The notes under the pieces were generated by a model. The model did not search any database and had not been told where the DNA came from. It was given only the letters and a program-made list of their open reading frames with translations. Source: Sodiomyces alkalinus F11 (lineage: Eukaryota > Ascomycota > Sordariomycetes > Glomerellales > Plectosphaerellaceae). From it: a stretch of DNA of 64,000 bases. Every line of letters begins with the position of its first letter. The stretch's first letter is position 1. The stretch spans positions 1,889,170-1,953,169 of the forward strand of contig NW_021167081.1 of NCBI RefSeq assembly GCF_003711515.1, in the 5' to 3' direction. The position numbers and the translations under genes are program-made. Below are positions 34,601 to 47,099 of the stretch, one piece after another.

Positions 34601-37002
34601 ATTATCACTATAAGAGATATGGTCTTTAAATAAAGACGAGATATTTAACGGCAGGATTAAAACGCTATAAGCTATAGCTTCCGCTAAGGAAATCAGGGAA
34701 CGCCTATAATCTATCCGTATCACCTAATCTAATAAGACCGCGAATAGGCTACTATTAAGGGGTATAGCCGTAGACGTATTAGATCATAAGTCGGAAGACT
34801 CTAACGCTACTATTATTACTACGGGTAAAGGCGACGCTACCGCTATTACTATAGATAAAGACGAGGCTATTGCTATTATTACGAGAGAGGCTATTACTAT
34901 TACTATAGACTATACCGCTATTACTATAGGCACTACTATTACTACGGATACTAGTATTATTATAGGAGAAGACTATACTACCGTTATTACTACGGGTAAA
35001 GGCGATACTACCGCTATTACTACGGATAAAGGTAAGGCCGTCGCTATTACTACGAGAGAGGCTACTACTATTACTATAAATAAGGTTCTAAATCTATAGC
35101 CTAATAACTAGGCTATAGATTTAGAACCTTATAACTCTAACGCTACCGCTATTATTATGGGAGAGGCTACCGCTATTACTACAGACACTTCACGGTTTAC
35201 CACTACAAGGTTTAAACCGTTTCCTACGCCTTTAATATCCCCGGAAGATCCCGTACGCGTATTCTTTATAGCATTAGCGGTAGTTAGGGGAATTAAGGTG
35301 GAAGAACACGATAACCACTAACGGATAGCCGCGGATACCCCTAAGGGGTACCCGTTAGCCGTACACCCGTCGGCTGCGCGCCTATCTATCGCGAGAATTA
35401 TCGTAAGTCTATACACGACTAAGAAGGTCTAGAATAATAACGCCTAAATCGCGTTCTTTAACGCTAGCAGGACTTATAACCCTACACACGCGAGGAAGTA
35501 AGCTATTAATAACGGCGACGTCGGTGCTATAGATTCTACTCCCTCTAACACCTTTTAGCCACTATCGTATATAACCCGCGAGGATCTCCCGCCTCCACTA
35601 AAGCACCACCGCGATATACGCCTTTACCCGTTACGGGAGCGGTGGTTATAGGCTAAGGGGGAATACCTTAAGGGGCACCGATAAATAGGCTGCTAATAGG
35701 AGGTAGGTGGTGATTAGGCTAATAAGTAATAAGTCCTCGCCTATAGATAGGTATACACCTATAAATTTAATAAGGAGGGCACCCTCCTTAAGTATAAGGC
35801 ACGCCTTATAGTCTAAGGGGATTAATAAAAACGGTTAGAGATTAACGATAACTACGCGGTAACGCTAGTCTTACGGTCTTTCTGTATACTAATAACGATC
35901 GCCGCCCGATTTAACCTAGAGATAAGGCAGTTTAATACTATTAACGCGTTCGTTAACGCTAGCCTTAAAGAAGAGGTGTTTATAAAGATACCGTAAGGCT
36001 ATAAAGTACTAGGTAAGGTCCTATTACTACGGAAAGCCCTTCTCGGTTTAAGGGTATCGCCACTACTATAGTAAAAGGAATTTAGCGGCACGCTATAGAG
36101 GATAGGCTTTATAGCCGTCCCTAATAACCCCTGTATTATAATCCGCGACGGTTTAATCCTATTCTTCTACGTTAACGATATTAGACTTATATACTATAAA
36201 GACTGTAAGACGGACGCCGATAACCTCGAGGCTACCCTTAAGCGAAGCTATAGGTTATTAGGAGGCGAAGAAATCCGTTAGTTCCTAGGAATTAAGGTCC
36301 TAAGGGATAGAGCCACCCGTAGGTTATAGCTATTATAATCCTCTTACATGGAAAAGATCGCGGTTAAATACTACGTAGATATACTCTACCGAAAACCACT
36401 AAAGGGCCTATTATCTACGGAGCCGGTAATACCCCGAGATAGTACCCGCGCGTCGATTCCCGAGGTCCGTTAGTATTAGGGAATAATCGGTTCTATCCTA
36501 TACGCCGCTATTATAATAAGACCCGATATCGCGTTCGCCTACTCGAAGCTTTCCTAATATAACGTTAACCCCTCCTCTAACCACCTTAAGAGGGCTTAAT
36601 AAGTGCTGCTATTCCTATACTATATAAGATACTACTACTTAGAATTCGGTGGGGATAGACTCTTCCTAATAGTAAATAACGCGTTCTTTAGGGATAATCC
36701 AGACTATAAGAGCTTATAAGAATATACGATAAAGCTTTTCGGCGGCACCGTTAACTAAAAGGTGGGTAAATAACCGATAGTTATAATATCGTTAATAGAG
36801 TCGGAACTACTCGCTCTTACCGAGGCAGCTAAGGAGACGCTATTTGTTAGCCGGATATTAAGGGATTTAGAGCTTCGGCTAGACTAATAATAGCTATAGC
36901 TATACTACGATAATTAATAGACTATTAATCTCGTTAATAAGAAGGTATAACGCCTACGAATAAGGCTACGGTATATCGATATTTATAACTAGTAAGCGCG
37001 TT
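31600..37002 (+). pseudogene. Copia-D gag-pol, left part
   Basis: Interrupted copia polyprotein. A short open stretch at 31,987-32,241 (Ala/Thr/Lys-rich) belongs to gag. A degenerate Ala/Ile/Thr repeat lies at about 34,797-35,080, between integrase and RT. The RT active site reads YVND where copia RTs have YVDD. The frame stops at the insertion of element A inside RNase H. Confidence 0.85.
35080..35132. repeat. Perfect inverted repeat, 23-bp arms, 7-nt loop
   Basis: Arms at 35,080-35,102 and 35,110-35,132 are exact reverse complements around the loop AATAACT. They lie in the copia coding region between integrase and RT. Confidence 0.9.
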
Positions 37003-37341
37003 TGATACGCCCCAGATTCCACCGGGAACGCCAGGGCATACTATAGGCGTACCACGGGCGTACTATAGCATAAGCCATGGCACGCACGGGGTATACTATA
37101 AGTACCTTTAGTGTATACTATAGCTTCCCTAGGTTATAATCGGGTTCCTGTATATAGGATCCGAGGATTCTACGGGGTTTACCCGTGGAATACCTAAGTC
37201 CTAGGGGCGCGCCCCCTTAGCTTAGAGAAGATATCTTTATTACACCGTATTTTCCGTACCTAAAGGTTATCCCTTGAGAAAAGCCTGGCTTATAGGTCCT
37301 ATAGTACTAGCTGGCCAGGGATTTACCGGTTAGGTATATTA
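37003..37341 (+). repeat. 5' LTR of element A
   Basis: 339 bp, starts TGATACGCCCC and ends GGTATATTA (partner ends GGTATATCA). Confidence 0.93.
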
Positions 37342-37348
37342 AATAGTA

Positions 37349-37698
37349 TATCAGATGCCTACAGCAGTAGTCATAATGGGTCCCCAGTATGTACCCACAG
37401 GGATCCAGGTATGCCTAGTCTAAGACCCCTCGAGGTATAAACAAAGTGAGTCATTACACAGAAAACAGGATAGTCCCTTAAAGCAAATAAGGCAGCCCTC
37501 GAGGAAGCAAATAAGCAGTCCACGAGGAGCAGAGCATAGCCTTAAGGAGCGAGGGAGCCTCCCCTTTAAAGAGGGAGGCCAGCGATTAATCTGATTCTTT
37601 AGCGACCCCTACACTTTTCCTATCGTGATCCTATTATAATCCTATCTGGTTCCTTACTTAGCCCTACCTTCTCACTCTTTACGACTACCTATTTAATA
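37349..37698. mobile_element. Solo LTR (350 bp) inside element A
   Basis: Begins TATCAGATGCC and ends CTATTTAATA (TG..CA ends after reversal of RIP changes), flanked by the perfect TSD TAGTA at 37,344-37,348 and 37,699-37,703. The related element B has the uninterrupted sequence AATAGTAGTAACTA at the matching place (minus strand, 45,114-45,101), so the empty site is present in the same window. Most of it keeps CpA and TpG, unlike its surroundings. The family is unknown to me. Confidence 0.85.
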
Positions 37699-37703
37699 TA
37701 GTA

Positions 37704-39640
37704 GTAACTAAGCTTTTAGGTAAGGTTCGCCTACCGCCGCCCGGCGCAGACTATATATGCTAAGACTAAATAGGCACGCGGTTTACTAGCGGATGCTAGC
37801 GTGCCCGGCGTAGCCGCTCTTAACGGCGCGGACTTTGTATGCTAAGACTAAATAGATATAAGGCGCGCTAGGCGAAGACGCCTCCCCTTTACTGGGTTTA
37901 GGCGTAGAGTAGTAAAGGGAACCACCGTCCCTTAGTTATATACCGTGGATACCTGCCTTTATAACGACTACTAGCCGTGGAACCTAAGCTCCGATACCGT
38001 GATAACCTTCCCTAATAATCGCTAGCGATAATAATCTTAACGATCGCCTAAGGGCATAGGATAGCGTTTATACTATCCTATATATATATATCCTCCGTGG
38101 AACTAGTGCTCCGATAAAGAACCACGGGGCGCTCAAATAAATAACCCCCCCTTCACTATAGCACTAAGCCACTCGATAAATCCCCTTTCTCTTTCTTTCC
38201 CCCCCCTTTTTTTCCACCGTGGCACTAAGCTACTCGATAATTTACCTTCCCCCCCCCCCTTTCTACCGTAGCACTAAGCTACTCGATAATCCCCCCTTTT
38301 TTTTCCCCTTTTCCCGTAGAGTATAGGGGGAGCTAGCCTCCCCTTACCGTAAGTTTCCCTCTACCCGTATTTCGTGGAGAACGTTTTCCTCCTAGCGCGG
38401 CTCGCCTTTATCCGACCGGCTTAATATACTAAGAATATCTAAGGCTAGCGGCGTAATAACCCTAAGAGGAAAAGTATGGAACTAGTATCCGTGCGAGAGA
38501 CTATATATCCTAAGGCCTAGGGGTATATCCTAGTCTTTATCGGATTTACCCGAGGTCCTTTAGTTATCCTCCCTATTAGAGGGAGGGCTTCCCCTTATTC
38601 TACTAGCCTTTATCGGGTTTACCCGAGGTTTCCTCGGCTTTCCTCCTTATTAGAGGGAGGGCTTCCTTTTAGCAGACTCGCCTTTAACCGTAACTGATAA
38701 ATCGGATATCCGGATAACGCCGTGGATCCGACTATAGACCCGTTCCCCAGGCGAAACGCCGAGGCAGGCCTAAGCGATACTAGCGATTAGGATAACGACT
38801 TATAGCGTAAGCTATACGAGTATCGCGGTTTACTATTAGTTCCTTATATCCGCGCGTGGTATACCGCCACGTCATCGCTTTATATCGTGATTTACTATCT
38901 CCCCTAAACGTATCTCTATTATTTTATAACGTATACTCCTTTCCTTCTTTCTTTTCTATCGTGAATACTATCGCCGCCCACGGTGACTAAGTAGTCACCG
39001 TACGGCATTACCGGTAACTATACCCCGTTAAAGGACGCCCGCGGGATATAGGGCTTATATCGCCTAGGGCAGATACTTAGGGATGTTAGTTTATAACTAC
39101 GGATACCGGAAGAAGCTATAAAGGCGTAGGAGCTAATTAACGGATTAACGTCTTTAAGGTTTAGATAAAGACCTTAGTTAATCTAAGGATAGCCTTAAAG
39201 AAGACGGAGGTTCCGGGGGTGCTATAGCCGGGTAATATTAAAGAACTATAAGTAATAAAGAACCGCGAGACGTTAAAGAGCTATAAGGCACGCGGCGGAA
39301 CTAGAAGACTACAATATTATAAGGTACGCCGGCGATATAATATAAGACGAATATCACCGCCGCCCTAAGTAACGACCGTGAATATTAAAGAACGCTAGGG
39401 AACGGTAAGAATAAAGGGACTATAGCCTATACGTGCCTTCTATTAGCCGCTATAACGACCACGGTTACTATAGCGCTCTACGCGGCGCTAAAAAAATAAT
39501 ATCGCTCCTATAGTATTCTGCGTTTATTCCCCTTCCTTTCCTATTTATTACTACCGCGATTAATTTATATCGCTAATATAGTTTACTATTAGCTCCTAAA
39601 TTGTTTATAATTATCCTACTATTTTCTTTTTTATAATCGT
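37704..39640 (+). other. Untranslated leader of element A with internal repeats
   Basis: No coding frame seen. It contains two near-identical TATGCTAAGACTAAATAG copies (about 37,757 and 37,830), a tandem pair of roughly 80-bp units around GTTTACCCGAGG (about 38,530-38,670), and pyrimidine runs near 38,140-38,320. Much of it reappears inverted at about 43,440-45,110 in element B. Confidence 0.7.
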
Positions 39641-39699
39641 CGTTTTATAACGTATACACTTCTTCTACTCCCTTTTCCTTTTCTCCGGAGCCGCTGGAC

Positions 39700-40139
39700 C
39701 GTATAGCGGGCACCGCACTTCCCTATACCGCCGTAACTATCTTTAAGCGCGGCTAACACGTCCTATTTCGTAGTTAAGTTCCTTAGCCACTAATAGCCGT
39801 CTAAGGACGACGACTATAAAGAGCTATTTAAGAAGTTCTGTAAGAGTAGTAAGAAGATCGGCCTAGGTTTCTAGAAGGAAGGCTACTTTCGTGCTATTAT
39901 ATTATACGGAGGTGAAGAATACCTAGAAACCGAACTATCCACCCTTAGTACCTGTTTCGAGCTATAGAAGTAGGGTTATAAGGCGAAGATCGAGGCGTTC
40001 CGCTAGTATACCGAGGAACGCGGCTATACCGACCTAAAGACGCGGGATCTCGACTATACGGTCTTCGTCCCCCCTAAGTATCCTAAGGTTTATTAGGTCG
40101 TCTCCCTCTCCGAGGTATACGCTATTATCCGCCGATTCC
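39700..40139 (+). pseudogene. Element A gag-like ORF, first piece
   Basis: Frame with fragments DDDYKELFKKFCKSSKKIGL, EGYFRAIILYGGEEYLE and DYTVFVPPKYPKVY. The block EGYFRA..LYGGEE also occurs in element B. After removing B and one TSD copy, the frame continues at 45,451. I do not recognise the family; gag-like by position and size only. Confidence 0.6.
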
Positions 40140-40528
40140 TAATATGCCTGACCGGTAAATTCCTGGCCAGCCAGTACTATAGGACCTATAAGCCAGGCTT
40201 TCCTCGAGGGGTGACCTTTAGGTATAGAAAATACGGTGTAATAAAGATATCTTCCCTAAGCTAAGGGGCGAAGCCCCGAATTAATATATCTACGGGGGAA
40301 CCCCGGGGATAGTTCGGCTCGGTAACCGTAGAACGCGGTTCTAATAATAGACCGCCGTGGAACGCGGTTCTAACGGTGGACCGCCGTAGAACACGGTTCT
40401 AACGGTAGACCGCCGTAGAATACAGTTCTAACGGTGGACCGCTATAGAACACGGTTCTAATAGTGGACCGCCGTAGAATACGGTTCCTATACCTTATCTA
40501 GAATCTATAATACGCCGTGGGCGTATTA
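40140..40528 (-). repeat. 3' LTR of element B
   Basis: 389 bp. Contains about six tandem 29-bp units (consensus near GCCGTAGAACACGGTTCTAA plus nine more bases) between about 40,325 and 40,490. Confidence 0.9.
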
Positions 40529-40984
40529 TATACCCCGGGCTATAAAGCCCTGCGTCCCGTGGGCTTCCCCGCCGTACGGCCGTAGAATATAGTGCGTCCT
40601 GCTTAGGACGCGGACTTATAGTAGATATCCCGATAACATGGAGTTAGAGGAGAATAAAAGAAAATTACTTCGCGCTAGTAAAGCGCGGCGCCTTAGCGGC
40701 GACCGCCGTTAATACCATCTATAACGGCGCTACCTATAACCGAATAGAGCGAGAGAAAAAGGAAACTACTACCGGTTTCCACGGCGGTAGGATAGCAATA
40801 AGGCTATCGACTACCTCCCGTGGTTTTAGATAGTATATATAAGTATATAAAAAGAAAAAAATTATAGTAGTGTAATAGGGGGGACTAAGATAAAACGGGG
40901 GCGAGACGGTAGAAGAAGAATAAAAAAAAACTAACTATACTATGATAACCCCGGCGTATCTAGCGCGAATCCCCCCTATTCCGA

Positions 40985-42730
40985 GCTTATTCTATAATAT
41001 CTACCGCGTCCGAGTTATTATCTAACTCTATTAGCGGTATATATAATAGACTAAGGCCGGGTATATCGATGCCATAGATAATAGCCGCGTCTTTTAGCGA
41101 TAGGGTATCGCGTTATTCCGCTAGCTCGGTAACGGAGATATCGTATAAGGCTAGTAACCCGTATTCCTTATACTATTCGAAGTAACGGTGGAGAATAGCG
41201 TAATACTTAACGATATTCTCCGCTAATTCTCGGTTATCGACTAGGCGGTTTATACGCCTTTTACGGCGACCGGTGGAGAGGTCGGCGCTATCGTAGTCTA
41301 TAGGGGCGAGTTAAATAAATACTCGAAGGCGCTATAGCTTTATAAGGAGTTACTAATTAGCTACGCTCTAAGTAGGATCCTTAGAAATATAGTCCTTAAT
41401 TTATCGTTTAGCGAAACTAGCTACTACTACCGGTATACCGATAGCGTACCCACGCTACCCTAGGAGGGTAATCTTCTAGCCGTTATCCAGGGTTAGGTTC
41501 TATAACTATACCCGCGCGGTGTTAATAAGAACTCGGGGGGCGATATTACGGGCGAGGTCTTACTAAACCTTAAGTTCCCCGGCCGCGGTAGCAACTCGCT
41601 TAGGAGTTAGTACGCCGCCGTTATCCTTTACCCGGCGTTTCGGGGCAGAGCTAAGTCCGGTAGTAGCGATACGCTTAATAAATTCTTAAGCGGGTAAGGG
41701 CTTAGACCGGGTATTATAATATTCCCGTATAAGGAATAAATAGATATCGCCGGCCCGACGATTAGCGTTATAGGCTACGGTGGCTATAATACGGAGAAAC
41801 TCCGGTCCGTCGATATACCCCCTATTAAAGGCCGCGATATTACTAAAAATAATACGGTATTTGCCCGTGTATTCTTCTAGCTTATCTAAAAGCTCGGCGG
41901 CGAATATAGTATTAGTATAGGAAGGCGAATCCGGGGCGTCCCCGGTAATAAGATCCACCGTCTCTATTATTAGCAGAGCGGGCTACGGAGCGGGCGGCGG
42001 AGTAATAGTAGCGTTAAAGGTATTATAGTAGGCGAGAGTTTTTACGGGGGCGGTAAATATTACTCGTATCTACATGCTTAGGGGTATTAGGGAGCCGTTA
42101 ATAGTAATATAGGCTAAACGGCGATAGCGTTATACGGGTGTTTAGGGGGCGGTATTAGTGAATTACCCGGCGGTATTTTAGCGGGGCGCCGGTAGGATAA
42201 TATACTCGTCGAAAATCTAATCGGGTCGCGCCTAACCGGCGACCTCGGCGTTAGCGGCGATTAACTAGCGCGGCTAGAGATAACGACGCGCTAGTATACG
42301 CGCGGTTTCCTTAGTAACCGGCCGGGAGATATAGGGGTAAGACGGTAGCACGTAGATAGTACGCTCTAACCCGCGAGTCCGCGGATTATCGTATCCTAGT
42401 TAGATAACTTTATTATATAACTGCTTAATCTACGTAGAGTTCTCCTAACGCTATTTATCAAACTTAGCACCGACGCTAAGAAGTCCGTCGATAATCCTTT
42501 CTTCGCCCCCGTATAGCTATAGGGCTCGGAAGTATCCTTCGACGCCGAGGTTAATCCCTTAGCGCCGACCACGGAACGCGCTTTTAAAACGCTCCTAAGA
42601 GATATTATCCTTAGACTTTTACGTGCCGGCTAATTCTAGCGCGGCGAACCACGTCGCGTTTAGCGGGGACGATATAGTATTACGGAGATACGGCGGCTTA
42701 CTACGGAAAATAATAGAGTAAGGATTATCG
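40985..42730 (-). pseudogene. Element B gag-like ORF
   Basis: Broken frame of about 580 codons on the minus strand. The fragment EGYFRALQLYGGEERII aligns with EGYFRAIILYGGEEYLE of element A, and IYVLPSYPYISRPV with VFVPPKYPKVY. An open part at 41,686-41,958 reads MDLITGDAPDSPSYTNTIFA onward. Elsewhere most stops are TAG/TAA at likely Trp/Gln positions. No zinc knuckle, protease or RT was seen. Confidence 0.6.
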
Positions 42731-42739
42731 TGATACGGA

Positions 42740-45114
42740 TATTATAAGAGAAGTAATACGGTAAGTTATAAGGCAGTCTATTATGATACGGAAACTTAGG
42801 AAGATATAGTAAATTATAGGAAAAGCGATATAGTGCGAAAACTTAGGGAGGTTATAGTAACGCAGTAATAGCGGGGCTTTACAAGCGTGTTTAGTTATTA
42901 TTTTACGTTCTCGTAAAGCGCTATAGTAACTACGGCGAAAAGATTAGATAGTCCGGTTATAAGTGTATTACGGTGTTTCTAGTCCTTTCTCCTCTATACT
43001 CCGGGTAACGCGGCTTATTTTATACCTTCTAACCGCCTTACGGGTTACCGTGGTATTCTTTAGATATCCACCACTATTCCGGGTTATCTACTACTATCCA
43101 GGGTTATCTAGTCGTCGCCTAGAATAGCGGCCTTTAGCGCCTCCGTCTTCTTTAACGTATATCTACTACTATTCGCGGTTATCTAGGTGTTTACTTCTTT
43201 AACGCTTCTCTAAGGTTCTTTAACGCCTTTTACACGGCTCCCCTATAATTACGCGACGGTATAGTACCCGTCCGTATCCTACCGATAGTCCACGGATCTA
43301 ACGGTTTTAATAGTGGATTACCGTAGAACTATAGGTCCACGAACTAGCGTTCTAATAGTAGACTAACGTAGAACTATAGATAGTCTATGAACTAATATCC
43401 CTAAGTATCTGCCCCGGGCGACGTAAGCCTTATGTCCCGCGGGTATCCTTTAGCGGCGATAGTATTCGCGATAGATAGGAAAGAAGGGAAAAGAAAGGAG
43501 GGAAAGAGAAAAAGGGAAAAGGGGAAAGGAAAGGAGTATACGTTACTAAACGACGGAGATACGTTAAGGGAAGATAGTAGACTATAATATACATCGCCAG
43601 CGTGCCTTTATATCACGCCGTAAGGCGTCGGTAATTAAACTACGGCTAAATAATAGTCTTTATCTATAGAACCTCTAGGTCTTAGCGAGGGATATACTAA
43701 TAGAGATCTCTACCGTTTAGTTCTTCTCCTTTAACCGGCCATCTAGCCGTCTAGGGTGCTACGGCCTTCTACGGCGTTGTTCCGAAGTCTAAGATAGGGT
43801 CCTAGTCGGAAATAATAGACACGGCGGTGCTATAGCCCGTAAATAAGGGTAGCCTTAGTAAATTTATCGGTCACGGTTAAAGGTAAGTCTACCGTAGAGA
43901 GGCCCTCCCTCTTATAGGGAGGAAAGCCGAGAAAACCTCGGGTAAACCCGATAAAGGCTAGGATATAACCCCTAAGCCTTAGGATATATAGCCTCTCGCA
44001 CGGATACTAGTTCTACGCTTTTCCTTTTAGGATTTCTACGCCGCTAGCCTCGGATATTCTCGGCACGTTAAGCCAGTTAGATAAAGGTAAGCCGCGCTAG
44101 AAGGAAAATATTCTCTATAAAGTGCGGGTAAAAGGAAGATTACGGTAAGGGGAGGCTAGCTCCCTTTATACTCCGCGAGAAAAGAAACAAAGGGGGGGAG
44201 GGAGAGTTAATATATCGAGTGGCTTAGGGCTATAGTGAAAAGGGGGGGGGAAGGTTAGTGCGCCCCGTGGTTCTTTTACCGGGGCTCGGGTTCCATGGAG
44301 GATGCTAGTATATAGGATAGTAATCGCTATCCTACGCCCTTAGTGATCGTTAGAATGGTTATCACTAACGATTAGTAGAAAGATTAGTATTATATTAGAG
44401 CTAAGGATCTATAGTGGGTGCTAGTGTAGGCTAGTATAGGCGCTATTCCTGCACTTAACTAACGACCGTGGATTCCCTAGTATACTCCACGGAGAAAGGG
44501 GGGAAACTATTAAAAGGTATTAAAGCTCGGGATCGATCCACGGTAGATACTAGTATACAGGTTAGTATAGTCGCTATCCTACGCTTTAGCTAATAACCGT
44601 GGATTCCTCGTGCTCTATACCTAAACCTAGTAAAGGAGAGGCGATTAGGGGGTTAATGCCCCGTGGTTTTCTATTAGGACTCGGGTTCTACGGGGAATAC
44701 TAGTATACAGGATAGTATAGGCGTTATCCTACGCCTTTTAGCGATTATTAAGAACGGTTAGCGTTAATACAGGTTAGTAAGATCGTCTACGCCGACTAAT
44801 AATCGTTAGGAAGGTTATCGCGGTGTTAAAGCTCGGGTTCCACGGCTAGTATAGGTTAGTATAGTCGTTATTCCTAAGCTTAACGGTGGTTCCCTTTATT
44901 ACTCCACGCCTAAACCTATTAAAGGGGAGGCGTCTTCGCCTAGCGCGCCTTATATCTATTTAGTCTTAGCATACAAAGTCCGCGCCGTTAAGAGCGGCTA
45001 CGCCGGGCATGCTAGCGTTCGCTAGTAAACCGCGTGCCTATTTAGTTTTAGCACACATAGTCTACGCCGGGTAGCGGTACGCGAACCTTACCTATAAGCT
45101 TAGTTACTACTATT
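42740..45114 (-). other. Leader of element B with degenerate repeats
   Basis: Non-coding. It contains several diverged units of about 130-230 bp (about 44,200-44,900), each with a CTCGGGTTCCACGG-like box followed by CTAGTATACAGG and a TATCCTACGCC box. The part next to the LTR is the inverted counterpart of element A's leader. Confidence 0.65.
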
Positions 45115-45445
45115 TAATATACCTAACCGGTAAATCCCTAGCCAGCTAGTACTATAGGACCTATAAGCCAGGCTTTCCTCGAGGGGTGACCTTTAAGTAT
45201 AGAAAATACGGTGTAATAAAGATATCTTCTCTAAACTAAGGGGCGAAGCCCTGAACTAATATATCTACGGGGGAACCCCGGGGATAATTCGGCTCGGTAA
45301 CCGTAAAACACGGTTCTAATAGTGGACCGCCGTGGAACGCGGTTCTAACGGTGGACCGCCGTGGAACACGGTTCTAACGGTGGACCGCCGTAGAACACGG
45401 TTTCTATACCTTATCTAGAATCCATAGTGCGCTATAGGTATATTA
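45115..45445 (-). repeat. 5' LTR of element B
   Basis: 331 bp with about four 29-bp units. The 58-bp difference from the other LTR equals exactly two units. Confidence 0.9.
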
Positions 45446-45450
45446 ATTCC

Positions 45451-46540
45451 CCTAACCGGATTACCTACTAAAAGCTAATAAAGACCTTATAGGCTAGGAA
45501 TAGCCGGAAAAGCCGTTTAAGACGTTTATTATAACCCGTACGCGTAATTACGCCGGAAGGTTTACTAAGACGCCGTAAAGGCCCTAAATATTAAGCGCGG
45601 ACTCCCTAAATATTATCTTAGGACCTTAGTCGACGGTATATATTAACCTAATAACGGACGCTAAGGATAATCTCTCCTAAGGAACTACCGTAGCCCTAAC
45701 TAGTAATAGCGCCCGTAGAATAATAACTATTCCCCGATATATAGTAAACTACTAGCTCGAGTAGATGTTTCTCTCCTAGGCTATATATAATCTTATTACT
45801 ATTCGAGGTAAGACTATCTCCGAAGACGAGTTTAAACATAAGTCTAAGGAATACGCTAAGGAAACCGCGAGGTGTAACGAGCTAGCCCGCGACATTCTTA
45901 AAGGTATAACCTCGAGTACCAACTAAGTAAAAGGGTAAGCGGTTAATATTCTATCGGTTACCGAGTTCCTAGGCTAGGTTTACCTAAATAAAGGGCTAAG
46001 CCTTATTACTCCGGCTAAGATAACTAAAAGACCCGCCACCGAGCTTACCAGTATTAGCCTTATACCCGCGAAGCGTATAGTAGTCGAGAGCTCGCGGGAG
46101 AAGATACTTATAGACGTGGTTAAGACGTACGGCGCTAAGCTTTAGAATAAGAAGGAGAAAGCCACGTACTACTCGACGAGCGTGAGCGGATAGACCTTAA
46201 CTATCGTGTAATAGTGTAACCACGGCACTATACTCCTTATTCCGGTAGCTAGATAGCTATACGGTTTTATTAACGATAATATCGTCTTAAACGCTACGTA
46301 GAACGCTATAGACTTTACTTAGGTTATACGGTACCTATATTTAGGTAAGATAGTATACCTGGCTCCTTTAGGAGTTAACTTAGAGCTATCGCCTATATAT
46401 AGGGATTAGCTTATCTAACGCGTTACCGCTAACTAAGCGCTCTTTATCCGTATAGTTCTTATATACGCCGTTATCTAACGTTAGTACGATAACTGTAGTA
46501 TAAAGAGACCGCTAGCGTTCACCGAGCTTAACGCCGGCTA
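45451..46540 (+). pseudogene. Element A gag-like ORF, second piece
   Basis: Continues the frame of the first piece. Fragments include PDYLLKANKDLIG, FIITRTRNYAGRFTKTP, KTISEDEFKHKSKEYAKETA and EKILIDVVKTYGAKL. It ends at the insertion of element C. Confidence 0.6.
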
Positions 46541-47022
46541 TATGTTATGGCCAACGAACCTAACATGCATAAAGGATGCACAGGCGGTATGCCAGGGCAT
46601 AACCAAAAAATGACTCAGGGAGAAGTCACGTGTCAGGCCACGTAATACAAGGAAAGGATACTTTAATACATAAGGAGTGTTCACCAAGGGCCGGGTAAGT
46701 AAGAGTGACTAATATAGGGAGTGATCACTAAGGGCCGGGTAAGCAAGAGTGAATAACCCTATATATACTAGAGTATCCTAGGCCTTACTTCTACTAGAGA
46801 ATAAGGCATCGATTAATCTAAGTCTTTACCTGGACTACTATTCTACGCTTAAACCTACCTTATAAAGAAGACGCCTAGTCTTTACGACGTAACTATGACT
46901 AGACCACTACGAACGATAGTTACTACTCTTTAGTTAATATCCTCTTCTTATTTTAAACTAAAACCTCGACGCTAGTCCCTTATCGTCCGCTATACTATAG
47001 AGGACCGGAAGCCGTCGTAATA
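46541..47022 (+). repeat. 5' LTR of element C
   Basis: 482 bp. Carries two copies of a roughly 44-bp tandem unit with the core AAGGGCCGGGTAAGYAAGAG (about 46,670-46,757). It keeps many CpA/TpG sites. Confidence 0.9.
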
Positions 47023-47099
47023 TTTTGATCGATCCTATTCGGTAAGTAGACCTTAACACCTAATAAGCAGTACTCTCTCGATAAGAACGATATATCGAA

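Larger units (their letters stand above)
40140..45445 (-). mobile_element. Element B: inverted relative of A, inserted in A
   Basis: LTRs at 40,140-40,528 (3' LTR) and 45,115-45,445 (5' LTR) with perfect TSD ATTCC (40,135-40,139 and 45,446-45,450). Minus orientation. Its LTR ends and leader match element A. It carries one ORF remnant (about 40,985-42,730) related to the one in A and no pol trace. RIP has mutated it throughout. Confidence 0.88.
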
